A DNA stretch of 64,000 nt. Origin: Devosia sp. Root413D1 (GTDB lineage: Bacteria > Pseudomonadota > Alphaproteobacteria > Rhizobiales > Devosiaceae). The translations under genes were made by a program, and so were the position numbers. The DNA lies in assembly GCF_001425235.1 (NCBI RefSeq), contig NZ_LMEA01000012.1, positions 1 through 64,000 of the forward strand. Direction: 5' to 3'. Below the pieces are notes generated by a model, which saw only the letters and a list, made by a program, of their open reading frames with translations, was not told the origin of the DNA and did no database searches. Positions 26,558-34,794 of this stretch are shown here, piece by piece (positions within the stretch are counted from its first letter, which is position 1; every line of letters starts with the position of its first letter).

Positions 26558-26597
26558 CGGGCCGCGCGAGGACGTCGTCGGTGTTTGGAGGATATTG

Positions 26598-26795
26598 ATG
26601 CCGTCGTTTCGCGAGAAATGGAACAGCCCGCTGAACCAAGCCGCGCTCTGGGGTCTGCCCGTGGCGCTAGTCGCGTCGAGCGTGCTGTGGATTGTGCTCG
26701 GCCGCCCGTCATTCGCAGTGTTTCTGACGCTGGCGGTAGTCGCCTGGGGTCTCGCGATACCTAGTCTCCTCGTGATCCGGAAGCTGCAGAAATAG
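26598..26795 (+). CDS. Small membrane protein
   Basis: 65 aa from ATG 26598 with GGAGG 7 bases upstream. Two hydrophobic segments: LWGLPVALVASSVLWIVLG and FAVFLTLAVVAWGLAIPSLL. It follows the quinone reductase by 40 bp and probably shares its FNR-controlled transcript. No family recognised. Confidence 0.65.
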   Translation: MPSFREKWNSPLNQAALWGLPVALVASSVLWIVLGRPSFAVFLTLAVVAWGLAIPSLLVIRKLQK

Positions 26796-26859
26796 TCGCG
26801 CCAAGCAGCGGACCTCCGCTCGATGCACCCAAGCGAACCCACGCCTTCGCGGCGTCCGG

Positions 26860-27693
26860 TCAGTGCGACATCAGAAGCGGCAGACGGCAGTTCAGCAGAA
26901 CCGTGCGCGTAGCTCCGCCGAGAATCCATTCGCGGAAGCGATTGTGACCGTAGGCTCCCATAACAAGCAGGCCAGCGCCGCGATCGATCGCTGCCTGCTG
27001 TAACGCATCGCCGATCGAGACGCCGCCCGCTGCCACCGTCGACCGGCTCGTGTCGATTTCGTGGCCGCGTAGCAGGGACTCGGCACCGGCAACAGATATC
27101 GGATCGATGGCCTTGTCGTCGTCCACCGTTAGCAGGATGGTTCGCACGAAGAGCTTGAGCACCGGAATTGCGTCGCGCAGCGCCCTAGCAGCCGCTCGTG
27201 TGCCATCCCACGCGACAGCAGCCGTATCGAAGGATGCCGTCGTCTCTGCCGTTGGAAGAACCAGGGAGGGGCCGCCGGATCCGAACAGGACGGCCTCAAA
27301 GATGCCAAGCTGCGCATCACTCTGGCTCGTGGCGACGAGCAGTGAATAGTCGAACGTGCGACTTGCCACCGAAATCACATCCGCAGCGGCCTCGGGCCTG
27401 GACCGTACCGGCTGCAGCTCCAGGCGCAGGCCAAAACTCGCGGCCAGGCGATTGGCCTCATCGAGGAGCTCCCGTGCATTGCTGCGGCTCTTCCGCTCGG
27501 CGGCCGCCACCATGCCAGTTACGTCGATCAGCACATCGGCGAGGACGTTCTGGATCTCAGCGATGTCGACCTCGTGCACCAGAGCGGTGACATCTCCTTG
27601 AAGTTTCGACACCAGTTCAAAGGCGTAGGCCAGACCCGATTTGGGGGTGGGATCCGGGTAGCTGAGGAGCGGCAGTAGCAGTCTGCAGGACAT
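26860..27693 (-). CDS. Universal stress protein (tandem UspA domains)
   Basis: 277 aa from ATG 27693. It has two UspA-like halves; the second keeps the ATP-binding pattern GAYGHNRFREWILGGATRTV. It resembles the second Usp at 30659-31486, which shares the GATR ending. It follows the GyrI-like gene with a 17-bp gap and so lies under the box at 28391. Usp proteins of this kind are typical members of low-oxygen regulons. Confidence 0.88.
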   Translation of the reverse strand: MSCRLLLPLLSYPDPTPKSGLAYAFELVSKLQGDVTALVHEVDIAEIQNVLADVLIDVTGMVAAAERKSRSNARELLDEANRLAASFGLRLELQPVRSRPEAAADVISVASRTFDYSLLVATSQSDAQLGIFEAVLFGSGGPSLVLPTAETTASFDTAAVAWDGTRAAARALRDAIPVLKLFVRTILLTVDDDKAIDPISVAGAESLLRGHEIDTSRSTVAAGGVSIGDALQQAAIDRGAGLLVMGAYGHNRFREWILGGATRTVLLNCRLPLLMSH

Positions 27694-27710
27694 TGGGGCC
27701 TCCGCGCTGT

Positions 27711-28337
27711 CTATTGCGTCTGAATGGATGGTGCTTCGATGGTGGACGTCAGCACCACCATCGCTGGTTCCAAGGGCTGTTTGGCGCTCTGGCTGGCCAC
27801 GAGCGCGGTGTCTCTTCGCAAAGGCGCAAACAGTGGCGAGGAGGGGTGCCCACGCCACGGCCGAAAATCAGACCCCTTGAAGCCCTGCCAAGTGAAAGTG
27901 CGGTTGCGGTTCGCCTTCACCAGCGGCCCCGTGAGGCGACGTTCTGCAGCGAGCACCGATGCGAACCCCAGCCCAGTGGTCGTTGCAACCATCGGCCCAG
28001 ACGGCGCGGGCCGCGCCGCGATCTCGCCGGTCGCTTGTTCCGCGACCGACTGATCCACGGGATAGCCTACCTCGAGCGTCACTGCCCCCGGCAATCGGTT
28101 GCGGTAAATCACGATCAGCTCGCGGCCGACGGGCTCGTCGATAGATACAAGGTACCGGTCAAGCACTTCGATTGCCTGGCGAAGGGCCGCGGTCGTTGAG
28201 GCGTCTCCTTCCCCGCAGTACCGGACGACGTAGATCATGGGTCGCGGCGCGACTGTGACATGGCTGCGGCGAGAGGTGACTAAACTCACGGGGACTCGAA
28301 CGCTGTCGGCCTGAAGCTCGCTAGATCCAAGTGGCAT
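27711..28337 (-). CDS. GyrI-like / effector-binding domain protein
   Basis: 208 aa. The first 135 residues show the small-molecule-binding GyrI/AraC-effector fold (PMIYVVRYCGEGDASTTAAL, then TLEVGYPVDQSVAEQ). The last 75 residues (FTWQGFKGSDFRPWRGHPSS) are less conserved. GGGAGAT precedes ATG 28337. It is first in a two-gene unit with a Usp, 53 bases downstream of an FNR-type box. It may bind a drug-like or lipid ligand; role unknown. Confidence 0.62.
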   Translation of the reverse strand: MPLGSSELQADSVRVPVSLVTSRRSHVTVAPRPMIYVVRYCGEGDASTTAALRQAIEVLDRYLVSIDEPVGRELIVIYRNRLPGAVTLEVGYPVDQSVAEQATGEIAARPAPSGPMVATTTGLGFASVLAAERRLTGPLVKANRNRTFTWQGFKGSDFRPWRGHPSSPLFAPLRRDTALVASQSAKQPLEPAMVVLTSTIEAPSIQTQ

Positions 28338-28390
28338 TGTGCATCTCCCTGCACCATGACTTGGATTACCGCTGGCTCGCCCGCCGGTCT

Positions 28391-28404
28391 TTGACCCACA
28401 TCAA
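28391..28404. promoter_or_regulatory. FNR/FixK-type box
   Basis: TTGACCCACATCAA, 53 bases upstream of the minus-strand GyrI-like gene (start 28337), which is followed by a Usp gene. Confidence 0.75.
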
Positions 28405-28416
28405 ATTCCGGGTCGA

Positions 28417-29172
28417 TCAGCGTGCGGTGTAGCCCCCGTCCACCAAATGGTAGCTGCCTGTTATGAACGAGGCTGCGTCCGACAGCAGAAAGACCGTCAG
28501 AGCAGCGACTTCATCGGCAGTTCCAAGCCGCCCCACCGGATGCAGTCCCCGCACGAAACCCAGCGCCGCTTCATCGAGATTCCTTGAAAGAAGCGGTGTA
28601 TCGATGAAACCAGGACCGACCGTGTTGATGCGCACACCTCGCTGGGCATACTCGATCGCCGCCGACTTGGTAAGACCGACAATTCCGTGCTTTGCAGCGA
28701 CGTACGCTGGGGAGTTGGCAAATCCCACCGTTCCGAGGATCGAAGCCATATTTACAATGGCGCCGCCGCCAGATGCGAGGATCGCGGGCAGTTCGTACCG
28801 CAGCCCGAAGAACACGCTGTCCAGGTTGGTTCGGATGACCTCGTGCCAACCCTCGATTGGGTACTCTCCGGTCGGGGCGGCCGGGCCACCGATGCCCGCA
28901 TTGTTGACGGCCAGGTGAAGACCGCCGAAGAGCCGTACGGCCTCCTCGACCATAGTGTGGACCTCGTCGGCGTTGGCGACATTTGCGACATGAGCTCGAG
29001 CGACGCCCCCGTCGGTGGCGATAGCAGCTGCAACGACCTCCGCTCCGGCACCGTCAATATCGGCTACCAACACCTTGGCGCCACGACGTGCGAGCGCTTG
29101 AGCGACCGCAGCTCCAATCCCGGAGGCAGCACCGGTTACGAGGCCAATCTTGCCGTTGAAATCCATGGACAT
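28417..29172 (-). CDS. SDR-family oxidoreductase
   Basis: 251 aa classical SDR. It has TGAASGIG (residues 14-21), NNAG near 91, a Ser...YVAAK catalytic site near 156-160 and GPGFIDTPL typical of the family. It starts 18 bp after the flavodoxin-like gene and is probably co-transcribed with it under the box at 29821. A metabolic dehydrogenase induced with low oxygen; the substrate is unknown. Confidence 0.88.
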   Translation of the reverse strand: MSMDFNGKIGLVTGAASGIGAAVAQALARRGAKVLVADIDGAGAEVVAAAIATDGGVARAHVANVANADEVHTMVEEAVRLFGGLHLAVNNAGIGGPAAPTGEYPIEGWHEVIRTNLDSVFFGLRYELPAILASGGGAIVNMASILGTVGFANSPAYVAAKHGIVGLTKSAAIEYAQRGVRINTVGPGFIDTPLLSRNLDEAALGFVRGLHPVGRLGTADEVAALTVFLLSDAASFITGSYHLVDGGYTAR

Positions 29173-29190
29173 GGCTATGCTCCCACTTCC

Positions 29191-29769
29191 CTATTGTGTC
29201 CCAGAGGGCCGGGGCGTTGCTAAGTTGGCACGCTCAACTGAGCTCCGGCCAACCGCGACTGGTTGCGGCCGGATCGGCGTCACCACCGACATGCGAAACT
29301 TGAGATCATCTGCGAACTCGAGGATGAGCTCTCCCCTATCCTCGGATTTCAGTTCCTTCTTGCGGAAGACTTGCTTGGTCAGCACCCGGCAACCTGTTGC
29401 CCGCTCCATCTCGTCCAGAGCCGGCTCGGGTGGAGAGGTTGGCACGCTTCCATCACAAGTGACGAACAGGGCGATGCGTCCCGATTTTCCGCGGATGCGG
29501 AGAAGCATACTGAGTACCGGCGGAGCGGCCTTGGCTCCCCAAACCGGCGCACCGACCACGATGAGATCACGTGCATCCAGCATCGGCTCCAGCCGGATAG
29601 GAGGGTGTCCGCGAGAAATGACATCCCATGCCTGCCGCAACTTGCCGAACAGGCCATCGTATGCAGGACAGCTGGCCTCGATGAGGTCTGCCCCGAGTTG
29701 CGAAGCAAGCTCGATCGCCACCGATTTGGTCTTGCCGGTATATGAATAGTAGACCACCGCAGGTCGCAT
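29191..29769 (-). CDS. Flavodoxin-family protein
   Basis: 192 aa from ATG 29769 with GGAG upstream. The FMN-binding loop YSYTGKTKSVA (residues 8-18) and the WGAKAAPPV and FVTCDGS segments fit a flavodoxin-like fold, followed by a basic C-terminal extension of about 50 residues. It lies 51 bases downstream of an FNR-type box. It probably acts as an electron carrier or NAD(P)H-quinone type protein under low oxygen. Confidence 0.85.
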   Translation of the reverse strand: MRPAVVYYSYTGKTKSVAIELASQLGADLIEASCPAYDGLFGKLRQAWDVISRGHPPIRLEPMLDARDLIVVGAPVWGAKAAPPVLSMLLRIRGKSGRIALFVTCDGSVPTSPPEPALDEMERATGCRVLTKQVFRKKELKSEDRGELILEFADDLKFRMSVVTPIRPQPVAVGRSSVERANLATPRPSGTQ

Positions 29770-29820
29770 TGCCCGTTCTCCTTGCCCCCAACAAGAAAGC
29801 ACGCCCGGCCGTACTGCTCT

Positions 29821-29834
29821 TTGAGGCAGGTCAA
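29821..29834. promoter_or_regulatory. FNR/FixK-type box
   Basis: TTGAGGCAGGTCAA, 51 bases upstream of the flavodoxin-family start at 29769 (minus strand). Confidence 0.7.
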
Positions 29835-29885
29835 AGTCCGGCCGGTATGCTCTGAGACTGAGGTCCGAGGTTTCTCGTAGTCCGG

Positions 29886-30047
29886 TCAGACCGCGGGCAC
29901 AAAGTGCGACCCCAGGAAGTACGGCCAGATGACCAATCCCAGCAGGCCCATCAGAAAATCCAGCTTCAGATATCCGATGGTAAAGAGCCAGCCGGCAAAC
30001 CACGCCGCGCCCAGAGAGCTGTGCTGTGTAATGTGTATGCGTTCCAT
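29886..30047 (-). CDS. Small single-gene membrane protein
   Basis: 53 aa, MERIHITQHSSLGAAWFAGW onward, with a hydrophobic stretch FLMGLLGLVIWPYFLG and the end HFVPAV. AAGGAGG precedes the ATG by 6 bases, an excellent ribosome binding site. The box at 30101 lies 53 bases upstream of the start, the same spacing as in other members of this regulon. I see no named family. Confidence 0.75.
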   Translation of the reverse strand: MERIHITQHSSLGAAWFAGWLFTIGYLKLDFLMGLLGLVIWPYFLGSHFVPAV

Positions 30048-30100
30048 GACGATCCTCCTTGGAGATGTCGATACACTTGCCTGATCATCAGCCCGGGACC

Positions 30101-30114
30101 TTGATCTGCGTCAA
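30101..30114. promoter_or_regulatory. FNR/FixK-type box, divergent
   Basis: TTGATCTGCGTCAA, centred between the 53-aa membrane protein (53 bases, minus strand) and the DUF4342 gene (61 bases, plus strand). It could serve both. Confidence 0.8.
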
Positions 30115-30175
30115 AACGGCCCCGCAGAGTTGGTGAAATGCTCCTGCCGACGAACCACGCAAAGGAGCAGTAGTC

Positions 30176-30508
30176 ATGTCCGCTGAAGGTAAGAATGGCT
30201 GGGCAACGTTCACCGAGGAGATCGAGGTGACCGGCCACCAGCTCATCGACGAGATCAACCGGCTGTTGGCCGAAGGCAACATCCGGAAACTACAGATCCG
30301 GTCGGAGGCTGGCGACGTCTATCTGACAGTGCCACTGACGGCAGGTGTCGTCGCGGGAGGCGTTGTCGCCCTAACCGCGCCATGGCTGGCAGTGATCGCC
30401 GCCGTTGCGGGGCTGCTGACCAAGGTGAAACTCGAAGTGCTGCGCGAAAAGGCCCCTGACGCCGAAAAGCCGGCCGAGACGGATGGCGCGGGGCACGGGA
30501 ACGACTGA
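30176..30508 (+). CDS. DUF4342 domain protein
   Basis: 110 aa. The N-terminal TFTEEIEVTGHQLIDEINRL and GNIRKLQIRSEAGDVYLTVP are followed by a glycine/alanine-rich membrane segment (AGVVAGGVVALTAPWLAVIA), matching DUF4342. The N-terminal half resembles a small helical ubiquitin-associated-type domain. It faces an FNR-type box on the divergent side. Function unknown; the family is widespread beside stress proteins. Confidence 0.78.
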   Translation: MSAEGKNGWATFTEEIEVTGHQLIDEINRLLAEGNIRKLQIRSEAGDVYLTVPLTAGVVAGGVVALTAPWLAVIAAVAGLLTKVKLEVLREKAPDAEKPAETDGAGHGND

Positions 30509-30510
30509 CG

Positions 30511-30645
30511 TCACCTACCGTTCGAGCGCACCAGCATCAGCGTCTGGACCAAGAGCCAGATGTCGAACCCTGCGATGGTGAGGCGCTCCAGCAGAATACC
30601 CGTCAGGGGCCACCCCGCGGCGGCCCCTAGTGCGGCAAAGGCCGA
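30511..30645 (-). pseudogene. Possible start-less small membrane protein
   Basis: One minus-strand frame reads SWSAFAALGAAAGWPLTGIL then LERLTIAGFDIWLLVQTLML and VRSNGR before a stop. This is a plausible membrane-protein sequence, but no ATG, GTG or TTG follows the upstream in-frame stop. It may be a decayed gene or one using a rare start. Evidence is only composition. Confidence 0.25.
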
Positions 30646-30658
30646 CCATGAGCCGGCA

Positions 30659-31486
30659 TCAATGCGCCATCAGCACGGGCACTTCAGAGTTGAGGAGCAC
30701 CTTCCGCGTGGCACCGCCCAGCATCCATTCGCGCAACCTCGAGTGACCGTAGCCACCCATGACGATCAAGTCGGCCTGAATGGCCTTGGCCTCGTTCAGG
30801 ATCGCGGAGCCGGCATCGGACCACCCATTCACCATCCTGACCTCACCGAGGACGCCGTGCCGGCTCAGGTAGCGTCCGATGTCGGCGCCGGGCTGGTCGC
30901 CGAACCGCTCGCTCGCGCCACCCTCTTCCACCAGGCCGATGACGACCAGTTTCGCGCGTTGCAGGAAGGGTATCGCCTCGGCGACGGCCCGGGCGGCCTC
31001 GCGCGTGTTCTTCCACGCCACGAAGACCGCGTCGATCTTCCCGGAGAGCTTGGCATTCGGAGGCACGAAGATGCACCCCCGTCCCGAACTGAACAGGACA
31101 GCTTCCTCAATGTACTGCTGGCGGGCCGGATCCCCGTACGGTCGAGTTCCGATGAACAGGTCGGACGTCCTGGCCTCAGCCGCGAGCGCCCCGCCGACCT
31201 GTCCGGGAAACACGTCAAGTCGACGGAGTTCAGTGAATTCTCCAAGCTTGGCGATCTGGGGCCGAAGGGCGGCGGTGACCTTGTCGGCCGCTTTGGAGGA
31301 TTCACCGAGAAGCGCTTGCAGGAAGGCCGAGCCAGAGGGGTCGGTGATCGCTATTACGTCGGGCAACGCATGCACCTGCAGGCCGGTAACGCGGGCCTCC
31401 AGCGACTGCGCTACTGTCTGGGCGAAGGACAGCCTGACGGCGTCCTCCGGCGAGCCGGTGAGATGTACGACGATATCCTTGATCAT
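30659..31486 (-). CDS. Universal stress protein (tandem UspA domains)
   Basis: 275 aa from ATG 31486. The first half (IKDIVVHLTGSPEDAVRLSF) and second half (KIDAVFVAWKNTREAARAVA) are both UspA-like; the second ends with the ATP-binding motif GGYGHSRLREWMLGGATRKV. It is upstream of the fixLJ genes on the opposite strand, with a hybrid FNR/Dnr box 67 bases before its start. Confidence 0.9.
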   Translation of the reverse strand: MIKDIVVHLTGSPEDAVRLSFAQTVAQSLEARVTGLQVHALPDVIAITDPSGSAFLQALLGESSKAADKVTAALRPQIAKLGEFTELRRLDVFPGQVGGALAAEARTSDLFIGTRPYGDPARQQYIEEAVLFSSGRGCIFVPPNAKLSGKIDAVFVAWKNTREAARAVAEAIPFLQRAKLVVIGLVEEGGASERFGDQPGADIGRYLSRHGVLGEVRMVNGWSDAGSAILNEAKAIQADLIVMGGYGHSRLREWMLGGATRKVLLNSEVPVLMAH

Positions 31487-31553
31487 ACTGGTGCTCCTGG
31501 GCCGCGAACGTTTCGCTGCGTAGCAACACCTCCACAGACCGGTGGTGGCCATA

Positions 31554-31567
31554 TTGATCTATCGCAA
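31554..31567. promoter_or_regulatory. Hybrid FNR/Dnr-type box
   Basis: TTGATCTATCGCAA has one FNR-like half (TTGA) and one Dnr/NnrR-like half (GCAA). It lies 67 bases upstream of the Usp gene (minus strand) and 130 bases upstream of fixL on the other side. Confidence 0.6.
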
Positions 31568-31697
31568 ATTGAGCGAGGAACTCCCGGCGCCGCCATCGGC
31601 TCCGCCACATCGCGGCTAGGGATCAAATCGCCGGCCACGTCACGCTTGTACTTGCGACACTGCGCTTCCTGCGGGACGCGAGGGCACGATCCCTGCG

Positions 31698-33107
31698 ATG
31701 CTCACGCGGCCGGTTGTTGTATCCCTAGATGCCAGCGGCTACACACGATTCATGGACAGGCTGCCCTCCCGTACTACCGATCGACAGGACCTCATCGTCG
31801 CCGGCGTCGCGGCTATTTGCCTTGTCCTCGCTGCCGGCATGGCTCTTGCGCCGGAACCGGCGCTCTCACCAGGTCTGCGCACGGTCGGCTCAGTGGTATT
31901 TGCCGCTTTGGGCTTGGGCGCCATCTATTGGTTGTTGCGTTCGGTCCTCGGACTGCGCAGGACATCGCACCACACCGGGGAAACCCTCCGCGAAAAGGAG
32001 GCCCACCTCCAGTCCATCCTGGATACCGTGCTGGATGCAACGGTGGTCATCGACCCGGACGGCATCATGCTGTCGTTCAACGCTTCCGCGGTTCGGCAGT
32101 TCGGCTATTCGCCAGAGGAGGCGATCGGCCAGAACGTCAGCATGCTGATGCCGGCTCCCTATCGAGAACAGCACGACGCCTACCTCGCGAGGTATCTCGG
32201 GACTGGGGAGAAGAGGATCATCGGCATCGATCGCGTGGTGGTGGGGCGGCGCAAGGACGGATCGACGTTTCCCATGAAGCTCGCCGTCGGCGAGATGCGG
32301 CAGGGGGACCGCGTCTATTTCACCGGTTTCATCCGCGACCTCACCGAGCGTGAAGAATCGCAAGCGATGCTCGATCAGGCCCGGAGCGAGCTGGCCCGGC
32401 TGGCCCGGCTGAACGAACTCGGCGAGATGGCCTCGACGCTGGCGCACGAACTCAACCAGCCCCTGTCGGCGATCGCCAACTACGTCCAGGGATGCCGGCG
32501 CATGCTGGACAAGATCGACGAGGAATATGCCAATCGCATGCGCGGAGCTCTCGACGAGACCGCCAAGCAGGCGCTGCGGGCTGGCGACATCATTCGCCAC
32601 CTGCGCGAGTTCGTGACCCGCGGTGAGACCGACAAGGGGCCCGAGGACATCAACCATCTGGTCGAAGAGGCGGGGGCGCTGGCCCTGGTCGGGTCCCGCG
32701 AGCGTGGCATCAAGTCTGTGTTCGACTTCGGATCAGACAGCAGCATCGTGGTGGCGGATCGGGTGCAGATTCAGCAGGTCCTGATCAACCTGATGCGCAA
32801 CGCCATGGAGGCCATGCGCGACAGCCCCGAAAAGCAACTCATCGTCCGCACGCGCCACGTGTCGCCGGATTGGTTGCAGGTCGAGGTCGAAGACACCGGG
32901 CCGGGGATTGCCGACGAGGTCGCCCCTCAGCTGTTCCAGCCGTTCGTCACAACCAAAGCCAACGGCATGGGTATAGGGTTGTCGATCTCCCGTCGCATCA
33001 TCGAATCTCACGGCGGGGAACTCACGGTGGCCAAGAACGCGGCGGGCGGCGCCACATTCAGTTTTTCTCTCCCCACGTTCACGGAGGCCTCCGGTGAGTA
33101 CAGCTGA
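31698..33107 (+). CDS. fixL: Oxygen-sensing histidine kinase FixL
   Basis: 469 aa. One or two membrane segments lie in residues 31-82, then a heme PAS domain (about 100-215) and the kinase core. The heme-ligand His is His159 in [12 protein letters not shown]. The Arg equivalents of the O2 switch are Arg165 and Arg179 (GIDRVVVG); the His of the FG loop in Bradyrhizobium FixL is Arg173 here. The phospho-acceptor is His250 in LAHELNQPL, with N box [10 protein letters not shown] and G boxes DTGPGIAD and GMGIGLSI. fixJ overlaps its 3' end by 14 bp. It senses O2 and phosphorylates FixJ. Confidence 0.93.
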   Translation: MLTRPVVVSLDASGYTRFMDRLPSRTTDRQDLIVAGVAAICLVLAAGMALAPEPALSPGLRTVGSVVFAALGLGAIYWLLRSVLGLRRTSHHTGETLREKEAHLQSILDTVLDATVVIDPDGIMLSFNASAVRQFGYSPEEAIGQNVSMLMPAPYREQHDAYLARYLGTGEKRIIGIDRVVVGRRKDGSTFPMKLAVGEMRQGDRVYFTGFIRDLTEREESQAMLDQARSELARLARLNELGEMASTLAHELNQPLSAIANYVQGCRRMLDKIDEEYANRMRGALDETAKQALRAGDIIRHLREFVTRGETDKGPEDINHLVEEAGALALVGSRERGIKSVFDFGSDSSIVVADRVQIQQVLINLMRNAMEAMRDSPEKQLIVRTRHVSPDWLQVEVEDTGPGIADEVAPQLFQPFVTTKANGMGIGLSISRRIIESHGGELTVAKNAAGGATFSFSLPTFTEASGEYS

Positions 33108-33711
33108 CACCGTCGTCCACATCGTCGATGACGAAGAGGCCGTACGCAACTCCCTGGCCTTCTTGCTTTCGGGGGCGGGCTTCGCAGTGCGCGTGCACGA
33201 AAGCGCCACGGCGTTCCTAGCGATCGCCCCCCAGATCACGAACGGTTGCCTGATTACCGACCTTCGGATGCCGGACATGGACGGCGTCGAGCTGCTTCGG
33301 CGCTTGCGCGATGCCGATGCGCTGCTGCCGGCGATTGTAATTACCGGTCACGGCGACGTTCAGATGGCCGTCGAGGCCATGAAGAGTGGTGCCATCGACT
33401 TCATCGAGAAGCCGTTCAGCGACGATGTGATCATCGAGTCCATTTCGAGGGCAGCAAGCCGCGCCGCCGAGCGCGTACAGAGCGGGGCCGCCCTCGAGAT
33501 CGTCAAGCAACGAGTGGCGTCATTGAGCGACCGCGAACGGCAGGTGCTGAAGGGCGTGGTTGCCGGGCAAGCCAACAAGACCATTGCCTTCGAGCTGGGC
33601 ATCAGCCCGCGGACCGTTGAGGTCTACCGCGCGGGGCTGATGGGCAAGATGCAGGCAAAGAGCCTTCCGGAGCTCGTCCGGATGATCATGGACGTGGAGA
33701 TCGAGGCCTGA
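33094..33711 (+). CDS. fixJ: Response regulator FixJ
   Basis: 205 aa. The receiver domain has an acidic pair (Asp12, Asp13), phospho-acceptor Asp56 in [13 protein letters not shown] and Lys in FIEKPF. The C-terminal LuxR-type helix-turn-helix ([20 protein letters not shown]) binds DNA. It starts at GTG 33094 inside the fixL 3' end, so it is translationally coupled. Its expected target is the fixK gene at 45070. Confidence 0.94.
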   Translation: MSTADTVVHIVDDEEAVRNSLAFLLSGAGFAVRVHESATAFLAIAPQITNGCLITDLRMPDMDGVELLRRLRDADALLPAIVITGHGDVQMAVEAMKSGAIDFIEKPFSDDVIIESISRAASRAAERVQSGAALEIVKQRVASLSDRERQVLKGVVAGQANKTIAFELGISPRTVEVYRAGLMGKMQAKSLPELVRMIMDVEIEA

Positions 33712-33745
33712 GGTTGCCCCAAGGTAGACAGCTGGCGTTGGCTAT

Positions 33746-33759
33746 TTGATTTACCTCAA
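33746..33759. promoter_or_regulatory. FNR/FixK-type box
   Basis: TTGATTTACCTCAA, 73 bases upstream of the FixT-like gene at 33833, in the short gap after fixJ. This would let FixK feed back onto the signalling system. Confidence 0.7.
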
Positions 33760-33832
33760 GGCGGCAGTTCGCGCGGCGGCATAGTGAGAGGCGTCTCCCT
33801 ATCGAGGCGCATTCACAAGGACCTGCCGCGTC

Positions 33833-34177
33833 ATGGCCTCCGGCCGCATTCTCGTTGTTGCACCAAACGGCGACCTTCGGGCATCGCTGGTCTTTGCGCT
33901 CGAGGCGGAGGGATACCAGGTCACGGCGAAAGAGACGCTCCCCGACTTTTCATGGGTGGCGTCCCAAGGCTTCGACTGCACCGTCCTCGACCAGAAGGCC
34001 CTCTCCGGCCCTGACTATGAGAGCATCGCCTTCTGCGTGAAAGCCTATCCGGTTGTCTTGCTGGCGGCCCGCCCGTTCCCCTGGCTGGTCGAGTGGGTTT
34101 CCCAGATCGTCGAGATGCCGGCGATCGGCAACTCGATGTCGGCCGCGGTCCGCGAAGCTATCCGCGTCCACGTCTAG
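33833..34177 (+). CDS. Stand-alone degenerate receiver protein, FixT-like
   Basis: 114 aa. It has a CheY-like fold (GRILVVAPNGDLRASLVFAL, DCTVLDQKALSG, PVVLLAARPF) with the phospho-acceptor position kept as Asp53 but without the metal-binding acidic pair (APNGD instead of DD). It contains two Cys (49 and 68) and no output domain. In Caulobacter a single-domain receiver, FixT, sits in the fix cluster and inhibits FixL. The position after fixLJ and the FNR-type box make the same role likely here, but this is inference. Confidence 0.68.
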   Translation: MASGRILVVAPNGDLRASLVFALEAEGYQVTAKETLPDFSWVASQGFDCTVLDQKALSGPDYESIAFCVKAYPVVLLAARPFPWLVEWVSQIVEMPAIGNSMSAAVREAIRVHV

Positions 34178-34214
34178 AACGGCGAACCTCGCCCATCGGG
34201 CTGGGTGGACTGGA

Positions 34215-34652
34215 CTAGTTCAAGGTGTTCCCCACGTGCAGGGCGGCCATGAGTTCCAGTTCGTGCCGCACGTGGCGGCGCAGACCTTCGAAAAAGCCGC
34301 GCAGCATGTATCCAGTCGCCTCTGGCGCCAAGACTGGTTGACCGGTCGCGATCTGCTGCAGTTCGAACTGCACTTCCTCTGCGAAGCACTCGTCCTCGAT
34401 GTGCTCTAGCCGCAAACGCTCCACGACCTGGCAGCCGTCGCCATGCAACGCAGCCAGGTGGGGAAACATCAATGCTTCTTCCGAGGCGTGCGCCCGCCTG
34501 ATCAGTGGGCAGATCAGGTTGGCGATCTGCTGGCAGTGCGGTCGGTCAAGCCGATGCGGCAGCGAGTCTGCGATGCGCTCCAGCGCGTCGCAAAGGCTCA
34601 TCTGCTGGTCAAACACATCCCGGAGCTCTGCCGAGAGTCGATCGCGAGTCAT
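34215..34652 (-). CDS. Hemerythrin-like (HHE) domain protein
   Basis: 145 aa helical protein with His/Glu ligands in DRPHCQQIANL, HASEEALMFPHL, LRLEHIEDE and RRHVRHELE, typical of a di-iron hemerythrin-like domain that binds O2 or NO or senses redox. ATG 34652 gives the compact domain; ATG 34685 is possible. It is divergent from ccoN, sharing the intergenic box at 34721, so probably co-induced at low oxygen. Confidence 0.8.
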   Translation of the reverse strand: MTRDRLSAELRDVFDQQMSLCDALERIADSLPHRLDRPHCQQIANLICPLIRRAHASEEALMFPHLAALHGDGCQVVERLRLEHIEDECFAEEVQFELQQIATGQPVLAPEATGYMLRGFFEGLRRHVRHELELMAALHVGNTLN

Positions 34653-34720
34653 CGTCCAGACACTCCACCCCCGAGACCCCGTCAAGAAGACGAGCTTCTT
34701 CGAGGACGAGCCGCGTAGTC

Positions 34721-34734
34721 TTGATCTGGATCAA
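34721..34734. promoter_or_regulatory. Perfect FNR box, divergent (ccoN / hemerythrin)
   Basis: TTGATCTGGATCAA, exact match to TTGAT-N4-ATCAA. It is 60 bases before ccoN (plus) and 68 before the hemerythrin gene (minus). Confidence 0.88.
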
Positions 34735-34794
34735 AGTTGCCGCCCTCGGTGCCCCCTAGTTTGCGACGACTGAACTGAACGCACGGGGGCGACG

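Noticed and set aside
30560-32353. 597-codon plus-strand open frame spanning a Usp gene and the start of fixL
   Set aside because: Runs antisense through the Usp gene and out of frame in fixL; low-complexity composition, no domain, no ribosome binding site.
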